Part shown: positions 52,972 to 62,140 of the stretch, piece by piece | Layout of the letters: each line of letters starts with the position of its first letter | Position numbering within the stretch: position 1 is the stretch's first letter | Source of the DNA: Vibrio tapetis subsp. quintayensis | GTDB taxonomy: Bacteria > Pseudomonadota > Gammaproteobacteria > Enterobacterales > Vibrionaceae | Length of the DNA stretch: 64,000 nt | Direction: 5' to 3' | NCBI RefSeq assembly: GCF_030409945.1 | Contig: NZ_JAUFQV010000026.1 | Coordinates: 1-64,000 of the forward strand | The notes under the pieces: generated by a model | Seen by the model: only the letters and a program-made list of their open reading frames with translations | Database searches by the model: none | Told to the model about the DNA's origin: nothing | Made by a program: the position numbers and the translations under genes

Positions 52972-54288
52972 ATGGACAATAAAAAAGTGGTTTGGAGCGA
53001 AGGCATGTTTCTTTCGCCACAGCATTTTCAGCAGCAAGAGCGTTACGTTGAATCATTCACGCGTGAATTTGCTGGTCAAATGGTGCCACAGTGCTTTGGC
53101 TTAACTCTATTGGATTTAGATCGCTCCATGCTCAACATTGGCAAAGTGGCCGTGCGTCGAGCAAAAGGCATTTTTCCTGATGGTACGCCGTTTGAGATCA
53201 ATCAGAGCCTGATACTAGAGATCGATAAAAACACCCATAGTAAAAAAGTCTATTTGGCGCTTCCTGTCACCAGGCCTGGAGCCGTCGATGTCGGAGAGGA
53301 TCAACGGCTGAGGCATGCATCGATTGAACACTCTGTTTTTGATACCAGCCGTGAGCACAGTGATCCTGTACCGCTTGAATTGGCCGAGTTGAATATTGAA
53401 CTCAAGTTAGAAGGCGAAGAGCTGCAAGATTACACCCTGATTGCCATCGCCGATGTGAGTGAGCACAAATCAGAAGGGGCGGTTATTTTAAATCAAGCCT
53501 TTGTTCCACAGAGCCTGCATTTTGGTGTTTCTAATTATCTGAAAGATTGCGTTGCGGATGTGTATGCGCAAGTGCAATACCGCGCGCGTGCTATCTCGAC
53601 CCGTTTACAAGCCGAAGATGGAAGTAAGAGCTACCAAGCGTTAATGCGCGATTACTTGTGGTTACAAGCCTTGGGTGCTTGGATGCCAAAATTGCAGCAA
53701 TGGAATGAAGATTCAACGTTACTGACTAAGCAGCTCTACTTGGAATGTTTATCAATGGCGGGGCAAATGCAGGGGCTGGAAGGGAAGATGCCTAAGTCGT
53801 TTGCAACGTGGAACCAACACGATCTGTACGGCGTGTTTTCTGCCGTATTTTCAGAGTTGTTGGTTCTACTTCGTGAAGTTCAAATTGATAACGTGACAAG
53901 CCTTGTGTGGGATACCCAGTTGTTTGTGAGCCGCAGATTGTTAAGAACGCTGGTGCAAGATCGTAGCGTTTATAACCAAGGGCGTTTCATTTTGGTGGCC
54001 ACATCGCCAATAGGGGCATCACGATTGAGCGAAGAATTTCCTAAAGCGACGAAACTGGCGGGCAACAGTGACATTGCTGCGTTGGTGCGTAACGCATTAT
54101 CAGGTGTTGCGCTGCGCAATCTTCCTTACGCTCCTTCCGAGCTTAAATCGAAACATGATGCTGCTTATTTTGAAGTGGACACCAAATCGGACATATGGCA
54201 ACGCTTGGTGAAAAAAGATGAACCGATCGCTTTGCACATTGATGAGCGAATCGAAGACGTCCACGTTGAATTCCACGTGATCAGGTAG
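52972..54288 (+). CDS. tssK: T6SS baseplate protein TssK
   Basis: 438 residues, VasE/ImpJ family: KVVWSEGMFLSPQHFQQQER at the start is diagnostic, with YLWLQALGAWMPKLQQW and GVALRNLPYAPSELKSKHDA later. It joins the baseplate to the TssL/TssM membrane complex. Confidence 0.95.
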   Translation: MDNKKVVWSEGMFLSPQHFQQQERYVESFTREFAGQMVPQCFGLTLLDLDRSMLNIGKVAVRRAKGIFPDGTPFEINQSLILEIDKNTHSKKVYLALPVTRPGAVDVGEDQRLRHASIEHSVFDTSREHSDPVPLELAELNIELKLEGEELQDYTLIAIADVSEHKSEGAVILNQAFVPQSLHFGVSNYLKDCVADVYAQVQYRARAISTRLQAEDGSKSYQALMRDYLWLQALGAWMPKLQQWNEDSTLLTKQLYLECLSMAGQMQGLEGKMPKSFATWNQHDLYGVFSAVFSELLVLLREVQIDNVTSLVWDTQLFVSRRLLRTLVQDRSVYNQGRFILVATSPIGASRLSEEFPKATKLAGNSDIAALVRNALSGVALRNLPYAPSELKSKHDAAYFEVDTKSDIWQRLVKKDEPIALHIDERIEDVHVEFHVIR

Positions 54289-54295
54289 GTGAACA

Positions 54296-55438
54296 GTGAC
54301 TGGACTATTTAATGAAGAGCCGACGGTGGAAATTCACCGCCGGCAGGAACAGCCTAAAGCCAAACCTCAAGGGTTGAAAAACAGTGGTGTCGACCTTTCA
54401 GGAACCGAGCGTCTGATTGATAACTTGGCGGTGTACAGTTGCCCGTTGCTCAATGGTGCAACGGAGCTGTTTGGTATTTTGGTGACCTTGCCTCGCCAAG
54501 GAGAACCAAGGGATATTGAGCGATTTCGCCAACGTTTATTGGATGCGATTTCTGCGTTCCGTCAGCGTGGTCTCTATTTGGACTACCATCCAAGCATCAT
54601 TGATAAAAGCTGTTTTGTGCTTTGTGCCGCCTTTGATGAGGCGATTCTCTATACCAGTTGGGGCGAACGCGCACGCTGGGAAAATCATTCGCTATTAAGT
54701 TCGGTCTTTTCACAAAGAAATGGCGGCGAAGCGTTTTTCTCTTTATTAGACAAAGCCAGCCAGCAACCCGCCAAATTGGTGGATTTCTTAGAGCTGCAAT
54801 ACGTGTTGTTGATGCTGGGTTTTAAAGGGCGTTACCGTCACGAAGATGAGAGTGAGTTGCATGAGATCCAATCTCGGGTTTACACCGTCATTCGTCATTA
54901 TCGCGGTGAAAGTGTCTTACCCGTTCCGAAAACACCTGAACTGATTGAAGGCAAACGGCCTTGGCGGATGTTGAGTTTACCCAAAACGTTGACGTTAGCC
55001 ACGTTGTGCCTTGGCAGTGCTTATGCGGCGTCTGAGTATTGGTATTTCAACCGCAGCCAACCGATTTTGCAGCAGTTTAGCAGCATCGATATGTCTGGCG
55101 TGAATTTGAAAAAAGCCAACAACGAATTGGTGTATGTCAGTACGGAATCGGACATAGGAATAGCCACTGCTGAGGCGGATACGTCACAGAGCACTCAAGT
55201 TGTGCCGGTGGCGCAGCAATGGGAGGTCGTGTTAGCCGTTTTAACTCGTTCGTCCGACGCTGTACGTCTTGTCTCGGAGTTGCAAAAAGCGGGTTACGAG
55301 TCATTCACGCGTGAGACAGAGCACGGCATTGAGCTTTACTTGCGTGCCGGAGACAACCTCACCCTGATCCGAAAACTGAAAAATGAATTGAACGTTCGTT
55401 TTGGTCTCAATGCGACGATTAGAAGAGCACAGAAATAA
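54296..55438 (+). CDS. tssL: T6SS membrane protein TssL with C-terminal SPOR-like domain
   Basis: 380 residues from a GTG preceded by AGGTAGG. DotU/IcmH domain at about 35-210 (LIDNLAVYSCPLLNGATELF, FVLCAAFDEAILYTSWGERA, LLMLGFKGRYRHEDESELHE). One membrane helix at about 232-250, then a periplasmic tail longer than in plain TssL. Its last 75 residues (WEVVLAVLTRSSDAVRLVSE ... LYLRAGDNLTLIRKLKNELN) look like a SPOR peptidoglycan-binding domain. No separate OmpA-type anchor gene is in the cluster, so this tail may anchor the complex to the wall. Confidence 0.93.
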   Translation: MTGLFNEEPTVEIHRRQEQPKAKPQGLKNSGVDLSGTERLIDNLAVYSCPLLNGATELFGILVTLPRQGEPRDIERFRQRLLDAISAFRQRGLYLDYHPSIIDKSCFVLCAAFDEAILYTSWGERARWENHSLLSSVFSQRNGGEAFFSLLDKASQQPAKLVDFLELQYVLLMLGFKGRYRHEDESELHEIQSRVYTVIRHYRGESVLPVPKTPELIEGKRPWRMLSLPKTLTLATLCLGSAYAASEYWYFNRSQPILQQFSSIDMSGVNLKKANNELVYVSTESDIGIATAEADTSQSTQVVPVAQQWEVVLAVLTRSSDAVRLVSELQKAGYESFTRETEHGIELYLRAGDNLTLIRKLKNELNVRFGLNATIRRAQK

Positions 55439-55439
55439 C

Positions 55440-58400
55440 ATGATGAAGAAAACAGTCGCGATGCTATTCGCAGCTCTAATGATAATAGCCGCTGCGTTTT
55501 GCTGGTGGTATTACCCAGAACCAGAAATGAACCCTGTTAAATACGGTGTTACCGCACTGGCTGCATTGGTATTGCTGGTGGTCGTGGTGTGGTGGTTCAA
55601 GCAACGCAAAAAAAGCCATCAACCAAAAGAGCAACACGATCAACAGTTATTGCTCAAACAAGACACCAAGGTCATTCAGCAGTTATTTAAGCTGGCGAGT
55701 AAGAAAATTCGTGGCCGTGGGCGCAGTAAGTTAGACAGCCTGTATAGCTTGCCGTGGTATTTGGTGATCGGCGGAGAGAAAGACGCCAAGAGCTACTTTT
55801 TGCAACAAAACGGGTTAGAGCCAGTTTTGGACAAGCATTTGGGAGACAGCGATACCGAGCAATATCTGAAGTTTTGGAGCAACGACCATGTGGTGACCGT
55901 GGAAGTCGGACATCGTCTTTTTGATAGTGAAGGGGTGGATGAACGCCTATGGGATGTGCTCGCACACCAATTGCTTAAGTACCGCCCTCGCCAAGGGTTG
56001 AATGGTGTTGTCTCGGTGATCGGTTGCGACCGATTGCTGCAAGGGGATCGTAAAGCTCGCCAGAAGCTCAGCAGTATCTATCAAGAAGCGGTGCTATCTA
56101 TGGGCAGCACTTTGCAGTTAACTTTGCCTGTTTACAGTGTGTTTTCGAAAGCCGATACCATTGCTGATTTTGTCGAGTTTTTTGAAAGCTATTCGGGTTG
56201 CGATGTTGAAAACCCATTTGGCATCACTTTCCCATGTGATGCACAGCGTCGTTTTGACAAACACAAATTTGAAGCACAAAGCAAAGCCTTGGTGAAATCC
56301 ATGGCAGAGCAGCAATTTGAACTGCTGCGGAACATCAGCAAAGAAAAGTCGGGCTCTGTGATCGCATTGCCATATCAACTGCGTATTTTCTTTGAAAGAG
56401 TGAACGAACTGCTGACGGATATTGGCCGAGAAAACCGAGTTCGTGAAGCGGTATGGTTAAGGGGTGCTTACCTTCTGTCTTGTGGTCAGAAAGGCAATGA
56501 ACATGACTTGCTGACCCAAGTGGTTGCCGACCGTGCAGAATTTAACAGCCAAAGTACTCGTGAGCAGTTTCCGAGCCGCCGTAGCTACTTTTCTACTCGC
56601 TTGTTTAGCCATGTGATCCTGCCTGAAAGTGGCATCACAGGCGTAAATCAGATACGCCACATAGGCTATCTGGCGGCACGTAGTATGATGATTCTATTGG
56701 TGATCGCATCACTTGCTTCCGTTGGTTTACTGCTAAAAGACAACTGGAACCAAGATGAGCAGTGGCGAGCGGATGCCATGACGCAACTGCGACTTTACGG
56801 CGCTGATATTCACCGTTTGGAAAACAACTATTCGCTGTCTGACATGATTGCGGTGCTTAATGAACTGCGCGGTGTTGCGGCGGCCGGGATTGAAACTAAA
56901 GCTTGGTATCAATTGGTGAGCACCAAGCAAAGTGATACAGCAGAGCGCATTTATTCTACTTACCAAGAGCAGTTAAATGTCATTTTACTGCCCAAACTTG
57001 AAGAGCTGATAAGCTCCGAGCTCTACGTTTACGTCAATTTAGGTAACCCAAGTAAAGTCTTTGAGATTTTGCGTTATTACCAAATGTTGTTTGATAAACA
57101 GCAACTAAACATTGATGAAATGCAACGTTACTTGTTGGATAACCTCAAAGATCAGGGTGACGTTTCCTCTGATGACATCAACGTTTTGGCGTTGCTCATT
57201 GAAGACTTATTTAACAGCGATTATGCGAACCGTCTAGAGCCAAACGCGGCCTTGATTTCGGTCGCAGCAAACAACTTAGAAGGCTTGTCGCCAGAGCGCC
57301 TTATTTATGCTCGTATTAAAGGGCTGCCGCAATATAGAAGCCAAGTTGATATTCGCCGCCAGCTTGGAGATAAATTCGACACTAGCTTTGAGTTTTCAGA
57401 AGGATTTCATGGCTATTTGATCCCGGAAATATTTACCAAGCAAGGTTATAGCCAATTAGATCTGAGTGCCAAATCTGAATTGCTTCGCCGCCAGTTAAGT
57501 GAATTTAAATCGATTCAAGGTGATATGTCTGGCGCTTCCATAACGGAGTTAACCGACCTCAGTAAGCAGATCCAGCGTTTGTACTTTGCAGACTACATCT
57601 ATTACTGGAAAGACTTGGTGAATAACATTCACATCAAACAATTCAATTCACCTGTTGAGTTTGCGTACGCGCTAAAAGCGGCCCGTGAGCCAGTCACCAG
57701 CCCAGTGTTGGATGTGCTTGGCGCTGTGGTGGTCAATACCACTCTTGCAGTCGAAGAGCAGCCAGATACTCGAGGCAACAAACGAGTAGCAAGTCAATTA
57801 GGGCTGAAAAAAGTGGCTAAAGGCTTGTCTAAAGCAGACAAAATTAACCGCGCTGTAGGTGGGAAATTGATTCGTTTACAGCCTTCTTTTGTCGTAAACG
57901 AGGCCTTTATTGGTTACGCCAACTACATCAATGGAACAGGAAAGGCGGGAGATGCCGTGCCATTGGATGGGCTCATTCAACAATTTGATTCTCTTAATGG
58001 TTACTTTGATGACGCCCTTTCCAGTGCAGATCCTGGTAAAGCCATGCACGCGTATGCGTTAGCACATGCTGCGGGTAGCCAAGATGCCATTGTTTTGTTT
58101 CAAAGACAGGGCAGTAAAGCGCCAAATCAAGTGGCGAAATGGACCAAGAACTTGGCGCAGCAGGCTTGGCGTCAAGTCGTCTCTGGCAGCGTTGGTTACC
58201 TCAATCAGCAATGGGATGAGCGAGTGTATCAGTTTTATGTCGCAGCGATTGAAGGGCGCTTCCCATTTGCTAAGCATGGCCGTGGAGAAGTGGACTTAAC
58301 TGATTTCGCGTCGTTCTTTAAACCGCAAGGCCGGGTAGATCAGTTCATTGACGAGATGTTGAAACCTTTTGTCTATTGGGACAACGGGACATTAAAACTC

Positions 58401-58895
58401 AACGAAGTCGACGGCTTAACCTTGCCTTTAAGTGGTCAAGCAAGAAACCAGCTTCGCCAAGCTCGTAAGTTGAGTCAGACTTTCTTTGGGCCAACAGGTC
58501 AGGAGTTGGCACTCAAATTTGCACTTAGAGCGAGCTCGATGAATACCTCAGTCACTCAGTTTCAAATTCGCGAAGCAGAGAGTGTGTTCGACTATCGTCA
58601 TGGCCCACGAGTTTGGACGGAAGTGAGTTGGCCTACTACGGGTGTTGAGGGATACCTGACGACTAACTTCTATCAAGGTGAAAATCGCGTCGCGACCCGA
58701 TCTTATACAGGGCAGTGGGCTCTGTTCAGAGCGCTATTTGATGGCGATTCAACCAAAACAGCGACTCGTTTAGTCAGGAAACTCAATTATAAGCTTAACG
58801 ACAATCGCATCGTAATTGATTACACCCTACGGGATTCAAACCAAACACTGGATAAATCATTGTTTACCAGTTTTGCGCTGCCCAAGCATTTGTAA
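55440..58895 (+). CDS. tssM: T6SS inner-membrane channel protein TssM (IcmF), degenerate Walker A
   Basis: 1151 residues from the ATG at 55440, 1 base after the tssL stop; the longer frame reaches back into tssL and is unlikely. Two helices near the start (about 4-22 and 31-50), a cytoplasmic NTPase-like domain, a third helix near 415-435 (MMILLVIASLASVGLLLKD) and a large periplasmic region that meets TssJ. In most TssM the P-loop reads GxxGxGKT after PWYLVIG; here it is GGEKDAKS, with Ala for the key Gly, so ATP binding is doubtful. Otherwise IcmF-related features are complete. Confidence 0.94.
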   Translation: MMKKTVAMLFAALMIIAAAFCWWYYPEPEMNPVKYGVTALAALVLLVVVVWWFKQRKKSHQPKEQHDQQLLLKQDTKVIQQLFKLASKKIRGRGRSKLDSLYSLPWYLVIGGEKDAKSYFLQQNGLEPVLDKHLGDSDTEQYLKFWSNDHVVTVEVGHRLFDSEGVDERLWDVLAHQLLKYRPRQGLNGVVSVIGCDRLLQGDRKARQKLSSIYQEAVLSMGSTLQLTLPVYSVFSKADTIADFVEFFESYSGCDVENPFGITFPCDAQRRFDKHKFEAQSKALVKSMAEQQFELLRNISKEKSGSVIALPYQLRIFFERVNELLTDIGRENRVREAVWLRGAYLLSCGQKGNEHDLLTQVVADRAEFNSQSTREQFPSRRSYFSTRLFSHVILPESGITGVNQIRHIGYLAARSMMILLVIASLASVGLLLKDNWNQDEQWRADAMTQLRLYGADIHRLENNYSLSDMIAVLNELRGVAAAGIETKAWYQLVSTKQSDTAERIYSTYQEQLNVILLPKLEELISSELYVYVNLGNPSKVFEILRYYQMLFDKQQLNIDEMQRYLLDNLKDQGDVSSDDINVLALLIEDLFNSDYANRLEPNAALISVAANNLEGLSPERLIYARIKGLPQYRSQVDIRRQLGDKFDTSFEFSEGFHGYLIPEIFTKQGYSQLDLSAKSELLRRQLSEFKSIQGDMSGASITELTDLSKQIQRLYFADYIYYWKDLVNNIHIKQFNSPVEFAYALKAAREPVTSPVLDVLGAVVVNTTLAVEEQPDTRGNKRVASQLGLKKVAKGLSKADKINRAVGGKLIRLQPSFVVNEAFIGYANYINGTGKAGDAVPLDGLIQQFDSLNGYFDDALSSADPGKAMHAYALAHAAGSQDAIVLFQRQGSKAPNQVAKWTKNLAQQAWRQVVSGSVGYLNQQWDERVYQFYVAAIEGRFPFAKHGRGEVDLTDFASFFKPQGRVDQFIDEMLKPFVYWDNGTLKLNEVDGLTLPLSGQARNQLRQARKLSQTFFGPTGQELALKFALRASSMNTSVTQFQIREAESVFDYRHGPRVWTEVSWPTTGVEGYLTTNFYQGENRVATRSYTGQWALFRALFDGDSTKTATRLVRKLNYKLNDNRIVIDYTLRDSNQTLDKSLFTSFALPKHL

Positions 58896-58965
58896 GTTTA
58901 TGATTTAACACTGGCTATTTTTTCTGCCAGCGAATGAGAGTGTGAAGGTCATGAGGAGTTGCATC

Positions 58966-58995
58966 ATGGCCGACACAGCTCGAGACTTCATTTAG
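58966..58995 (+). other. possible 9-codon upstream frame before the first tail gene
   Basis: ATG at 58966 with GAGGAG seven bases before it, reading MADTARDFI and a TAG that overlaps the AGGAG of the following gene. Such a frame could couple translation. Too short to call a gene with confidence. Confidence 0.25.
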
Positions 58996-59005
58996 GAGAA
59001 GTAAC

Positions 59006-60007
59006 ATGCTCGACAACATTAGTAACGCCACCTCTTTTGGCAAAACGCTACACGACGAAATCGGCAATGCAAATGACGGAAATTCAAAAACTAGCTTGAA
59101 TGGTTTGGCAATTGGAGAGAGTGCGTTTGATTTAGGCACTGGCCTACTGGATAGCACGCCGCTAGGAAAGGCCATTGATATTCCGGTTGAATTAGTAGAA
59201 GGCGGATTCGGCAAAATTGAAAAGACCAAGGTTGTCGAAACAGTAAAGCAAAAATTCCATGCTTATGTCAGCCAAAAAACCGCCAATTCCGTTTCTGCGT
59301 TTACCACGCCAACGGTGTTATCTAAAGACAGACGCGGCGCACTTCAAGGGAAAAAAGGCCAAGACTGGCTAAGTGGTGCAGAAGGCATTTACAAAAAGCA
59401 TCAGGGTGAACGTTTTTATAAAATGCAGCGCAAATTGCAAGACAAAGCGCGTGGCTTGAAAAAGAACCCTATCAAGGTCGCAAAAGTCCCATTGAGCATT
59501 GTGCCATTAGGTGAAGTCGCTAAGTTTGCCATTAAAGGTGGCGAATATGTGGTTGGCAAGTTTGCAGGGGCGAGGCGAGATCGTAAGAAAAATGAATATA
59601 CCTCAGATGGCAATCGCCAGATGCTTGAAGCCAAGTTGGGTAAGCAAGAATATAACCGAAAGAAAGCCAAATGGCAGTCGAAAGACATTGCGGATTTGGG
59701 ACCGAAGATCCAGCGTAACCTTTATAAATTAAAGCAGTCAGTAGAGATCTTAAATTCACGCAAGCAGCAGTTGAACTTATGCAGCGCAAAACACGCACAA
59801 GATCCTAATAATCCGGCGAATGTGCGCGCTTTGGTGAAAAGTCGTGAAGACGCGGCAATGAGCTTGTATGAGGTGAAGCATTACGTAGAAAAAGTCTCAG
59901 ACATGTGTAAAGCGATGGAAGCGACGGCGTTTACCATCAACACCTATATGGAAGGTTTGAAACAGGTTACCGACTCTTCTGAAAGCGACATCATGAAGAG
60001 TTTTTAA
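59006..60007 (+). CDS. unknown T6SS-linked basic protein
   Basis: 333 residues, no signal peptide. The first 80 residues are mixed and Gly-rich (FGKTLHDEIGNANDGNSKTS, FDLGTGLLDSTPLGKAID). The middle is strongly basic (KKNPIKVAK, GARRDRKKNEY), and the last 120 residues are helical with coiled-coil potential (NRKKAKWQSKDIADLGPKIQ, MSLYEVKHYVEKVSDMCKAM). AGGAGAAG lies before the ATG. It is 110 bp after tssM and 9 bases before the kinase gene, so it belongs to the cluster. I do not recognise a family; a phosphorylation substrate, effector or effector partner are all possible. Confidence 0.75.
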   Translation: MLDNISNATSFGKTLHDEIGNANDGNSKTSLNGLAIGESAFDLGTGLLDSTPLGKAIDIPVELVEGGFGKIEKTKVVETVKQKFHAYVSQKTANSVSAFTTPTVLSKDRRGALQGKKGQDWLSGAEGIYKKHQGERFYKMQRKLQDKARGLKKNPIKVAKVPLSIVPLGEVAKFAIKGGEYVVGKFAGARRDRKKNEYTSDGNRQMLEAKLGKQEYNRKKAKWQSKDIADLGPKIQRNLYKLKQSVEILNSRKQQLNLCSAKHAQDPNNPANVRALVKSREDAAMSLYEVKHYVEKVSDMCKAMEATAFTINTYMEGLKQVTDSSESDIMKSF

Positions 60008-60016
60008 GGCCAATTG

Positions 60017-60691
60017 ATGACACTTAAACACCAGTCTGTTACGTGCGATTCGGAAGAGACTTCGATGCAAAGGACTTTTTTTCACTCCGTGGAAGAGGAC
60101 TGGTGTCTACAACGACTGACAAAGCGTTATTCGAATCAACAAGCGATGAGTCGAGAGTGGCAAGCGTTGACGGCATGTGCGGGGGGGTACGTGCAAAAGG
60201 CGCTTGAATTCGATACGGATAAAAAGGTGATGCATCTGGTTTACGAGCAGCAGGCCAAGCCATTGTCGAGGTTCGAGTTCCAAGACGCTGAAACTTTTGT
60301 CGGTATGTTACCTATCATCATTCGCGCTATTCACCATTGTCATCAATGTGGCTGGGTGCACGGGGATATTAAGCCAAGCAATATTTTGTTTCTTCCTCAT
60401 TTGGACTCGATTTTGTTGATTGATTTCGGAGCGAGTTACCCGCTAGGGACACGAAGAGAAGACTTAACGTGTTGGCAAGCAAGTCAAACCTTCGCCTCTT
60501 CTGAGCAGTGGCGAGGAGAAGGTGTCGTTACTCAGGCGGACGATTGGCACGCCTTAAAAAAAATGATCAATCAGTTCGTTCGCTCTCCCATAGGGCATAA
60601 GCAAAGAAAGACGGCGGTTTCAATTAGAGAGTCGCTCGATGGTTGGTTGCGCCGCTCTGAGGTGGCTAAACCAACCCATAACAATAACTAG
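60017..60691 (+). CDS. short Ser/Thr-kinase-like protein of the T6SS
   Basis: 224 residues from the ATG at 60017 (AAGG seven bases before; an adjacent TTG is less likely). The catalytic loop HGDIKPSNIL is near residue 115 and the metal-binding DFG (LLIDFGASY) near 137, with HCHQCGWV before the loop. The N-lobe is short, and I see no Gly-rich loop or clear VAIK lysine. It resembles PpkA-type T6SS kinases without any periplasmic part. With the FHA protein it suggests threonine-phosphorylation control; no PppA-type phosphatase is in the window. Confidence 0.8.
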   Translation: MTLKHQSVTCDSEETSMQRTFFHSVEEDWCLQRLTKRYSNQQAMSREWQALTACAGGYVQKALEFDTDKKVMHLVYEQQAKPLSRFEFQDAETFVGMLPIIIRAIHHCHQCGWVHGDIKPSNILFLPHLDSILLIDFGASYPLGTRREDLTCWQASQTFASSEQWRGEGVVTQADDWHALKKMINQFVRSPIGHKQRKTAVSIRESLDGWLRRSEVAKPTHNNN

Positions 60692-60700
60692 GAGGGCACC

Positions 60701-62038
60701 ATGCCTGTTTCAATTGCTGACGTTGAAAACGTGGTAGATACCACTGGATGGAATATCCAAGAGATAGAAACCTTATATGCGCGTGTGAATGTGGTGAATT
60801 ATTTATCGTCATTAGAAGTGCAAAAAAAAGCGGTGTTCGCATCGGATGCGATGGCAAATTTTCTGGTCGATACAACACCTCTAGATGACGCCACGGCGTT
60901 ATTGAAGAAAGGCTGCTGTATGGTGCTTGATCACACAAAAGCTGGCCACAAAGTCTCTCAGGTGGCTCAAGGTGTAAGAACTGCGATTACTAACAGTCGA
61001 CCAGCTGTAGCTTTAAAAAATATGGCCGATAAAGCTGCCAAAGCGGTTGATAAAATCAAAAGAAAAATCGAAGAATTATTGGAAAAATTCGTGAGTAAAA
61101 TGATGAGCTTTTTCAAGAAAGCTTATTCCGATATCGCTTGGGTGACCTCTTTTATTACGGAGGTTGCAGGGTGGTTAGTGGCGTCTTTAAAAGCCGACAT
61201 TACGAACGCTATTCCAGTCTGGGCTTATGTGCAAAGTGCTTCTGATTTGTATAAAGGGTTAAAAACAACCGTTGAAGGCGTGACCACTTACGTGTCTTTG
61301 AAATTATCTGGACGTGGGGTTTCTCTAAAGAGTGGTCACCCAGAAATCATTGCAAGAGATCTGCGCTCGCATATGACGGCCAAAGCGCTATTGGGTGCAA
61401 AAGATGCGGGCGTGTCCGTTGGTAAAATTGCCCTTACCGCGACTGGCGACACCATCGGAATTGGATCGATTCTAAGTTACGTGGCCACCGCATTGCAGAA
61501 GATTTTTAAGCTGATTGATTTCATTATTCAACGCGTGAATTTACACCGAGTGTTGAAGAAAGCGAAGAAAGAGCAAGGTAATTTGCTCAACTGTTCTTCG
61601 ATAGCTTTGGATGCGAAGCGATTCAATGATTGGTTTACTAACTCCTTGGCACTGAGCCCTGTATTAGGTGCACTACTGATGCACTCAGGAGCTATCGCTC
61701 ACCCATATAGTTTCTTATCTTTATTGGATAGGTTAGGGCGTGTGCGTACCGATGCGCAGCTTCAGTACACTAAGGGGTCTAAGCATATTGAAAACATGAA
61801 GCAGGCCTCTGGCGGTTACATTCGTGAATACACGGCGGAATACAACGTCATCTTTGCCAGCGACGTTTCTTGGCAAAATGAATTGTTGAAGCAGCAGCAA
61901 GGTTTGGAAGGAGCGCATGTCATTACTTCTGATGTGAAGCGCCCTGAGTTCCAACCACTACAACGTCAAAATGCGATTCGCCGTCATCCGCCTAAGTTAA
62001 AGCGTGCTAATGCATTCCGTGGTAGACCCGCAATTTAG
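60701..62038 (+). CDS. unknown T6SS-linked protein, last gene of the run
   Basis: 445 residues, no signal peptide. A Lys/Ala-rich helical stretch (about 110-150; ADKAAKAVDKIKRKIEELLE) precedes hydrophobic, amphipathic helices (about 155-190; FITEVAGWLVASLKADI, IPVWAYVQSASDLYKG) and another near 255-290 (SILSYVATALQKIFKLIDFI). The C-terminus is very basic (RRHPPKLKRANAFRGRP). The layout could suit a membrane-acting protein, but no family is recognised. AGGAGG precedes the ATG, 9 bases after the kinase gene. A strong terminator closes the run. Confidence 0.75.
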   Translation: MPVSIADVENVVDTTGWNIQEIETLYARVNVVNYLSSLEVQKKAVFASDAMANFLVDTTPLDDATALLKKGCCMVLDHTKAGHKVSQVAQGVRTAITNSRPAVALKNMADKAAKAVDKIKRKIEELLEKFVSKMMSFFKKAYSDIAWVTSFITEVAGWLVASLKADITNAIPVWAYVQSASDLYKGLKTTVEGVTTYVSLKLSGRGVSLKSGHPEIIARDLRSHMTAKALLGAKDAGVSVGKIALTATGDTIGIGSILSYVATALQKIFKLIDFIIQRVNLHRVLKKAKKEQGNLLNCSSIALDAKRFNDWFTNSLALSPVLGALLMHSGAIAHPYSFLSLLDRLGRVRTDAQLQYTKGSKHIENMKQASGGYIREYTAEYNVIFASDVSWQNELLKQQQGLEGAHVITSDVKRPEFQPLQRQNAIRRHPPKLKRANAFRGRPAI

Positions 62039-62059
62039 TGATCTGAATACCCGGTAGAT

Positions 62060-62097
62060 AAAAGCCAGCAAACCTATTCATTTGCTGGCTTTTTTTC
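62060..62097 (+). terminator. terminator at the end of the T6SS run
   Basis: 13-bp perfect stem (AAAAGCCAGCAAA with TTTGCTGGCTTTT), 8-base loop and long T run; the other strand also ends in T, so it can serve the convergent rsgA-like gene. Confidence 0.93.
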
Positions 62098-62140
62098 ATG
62101 GAGGATAGTTGTATTAACTATACGTCATGACGTCATGGTA

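Noticed and set aside
58911..58930. Terminator after tssM (CTGGC...GCCAG)
   Set aside because: Only a 5-bp stem with T in the loop and no T run after it; unlikely to stop transcription.
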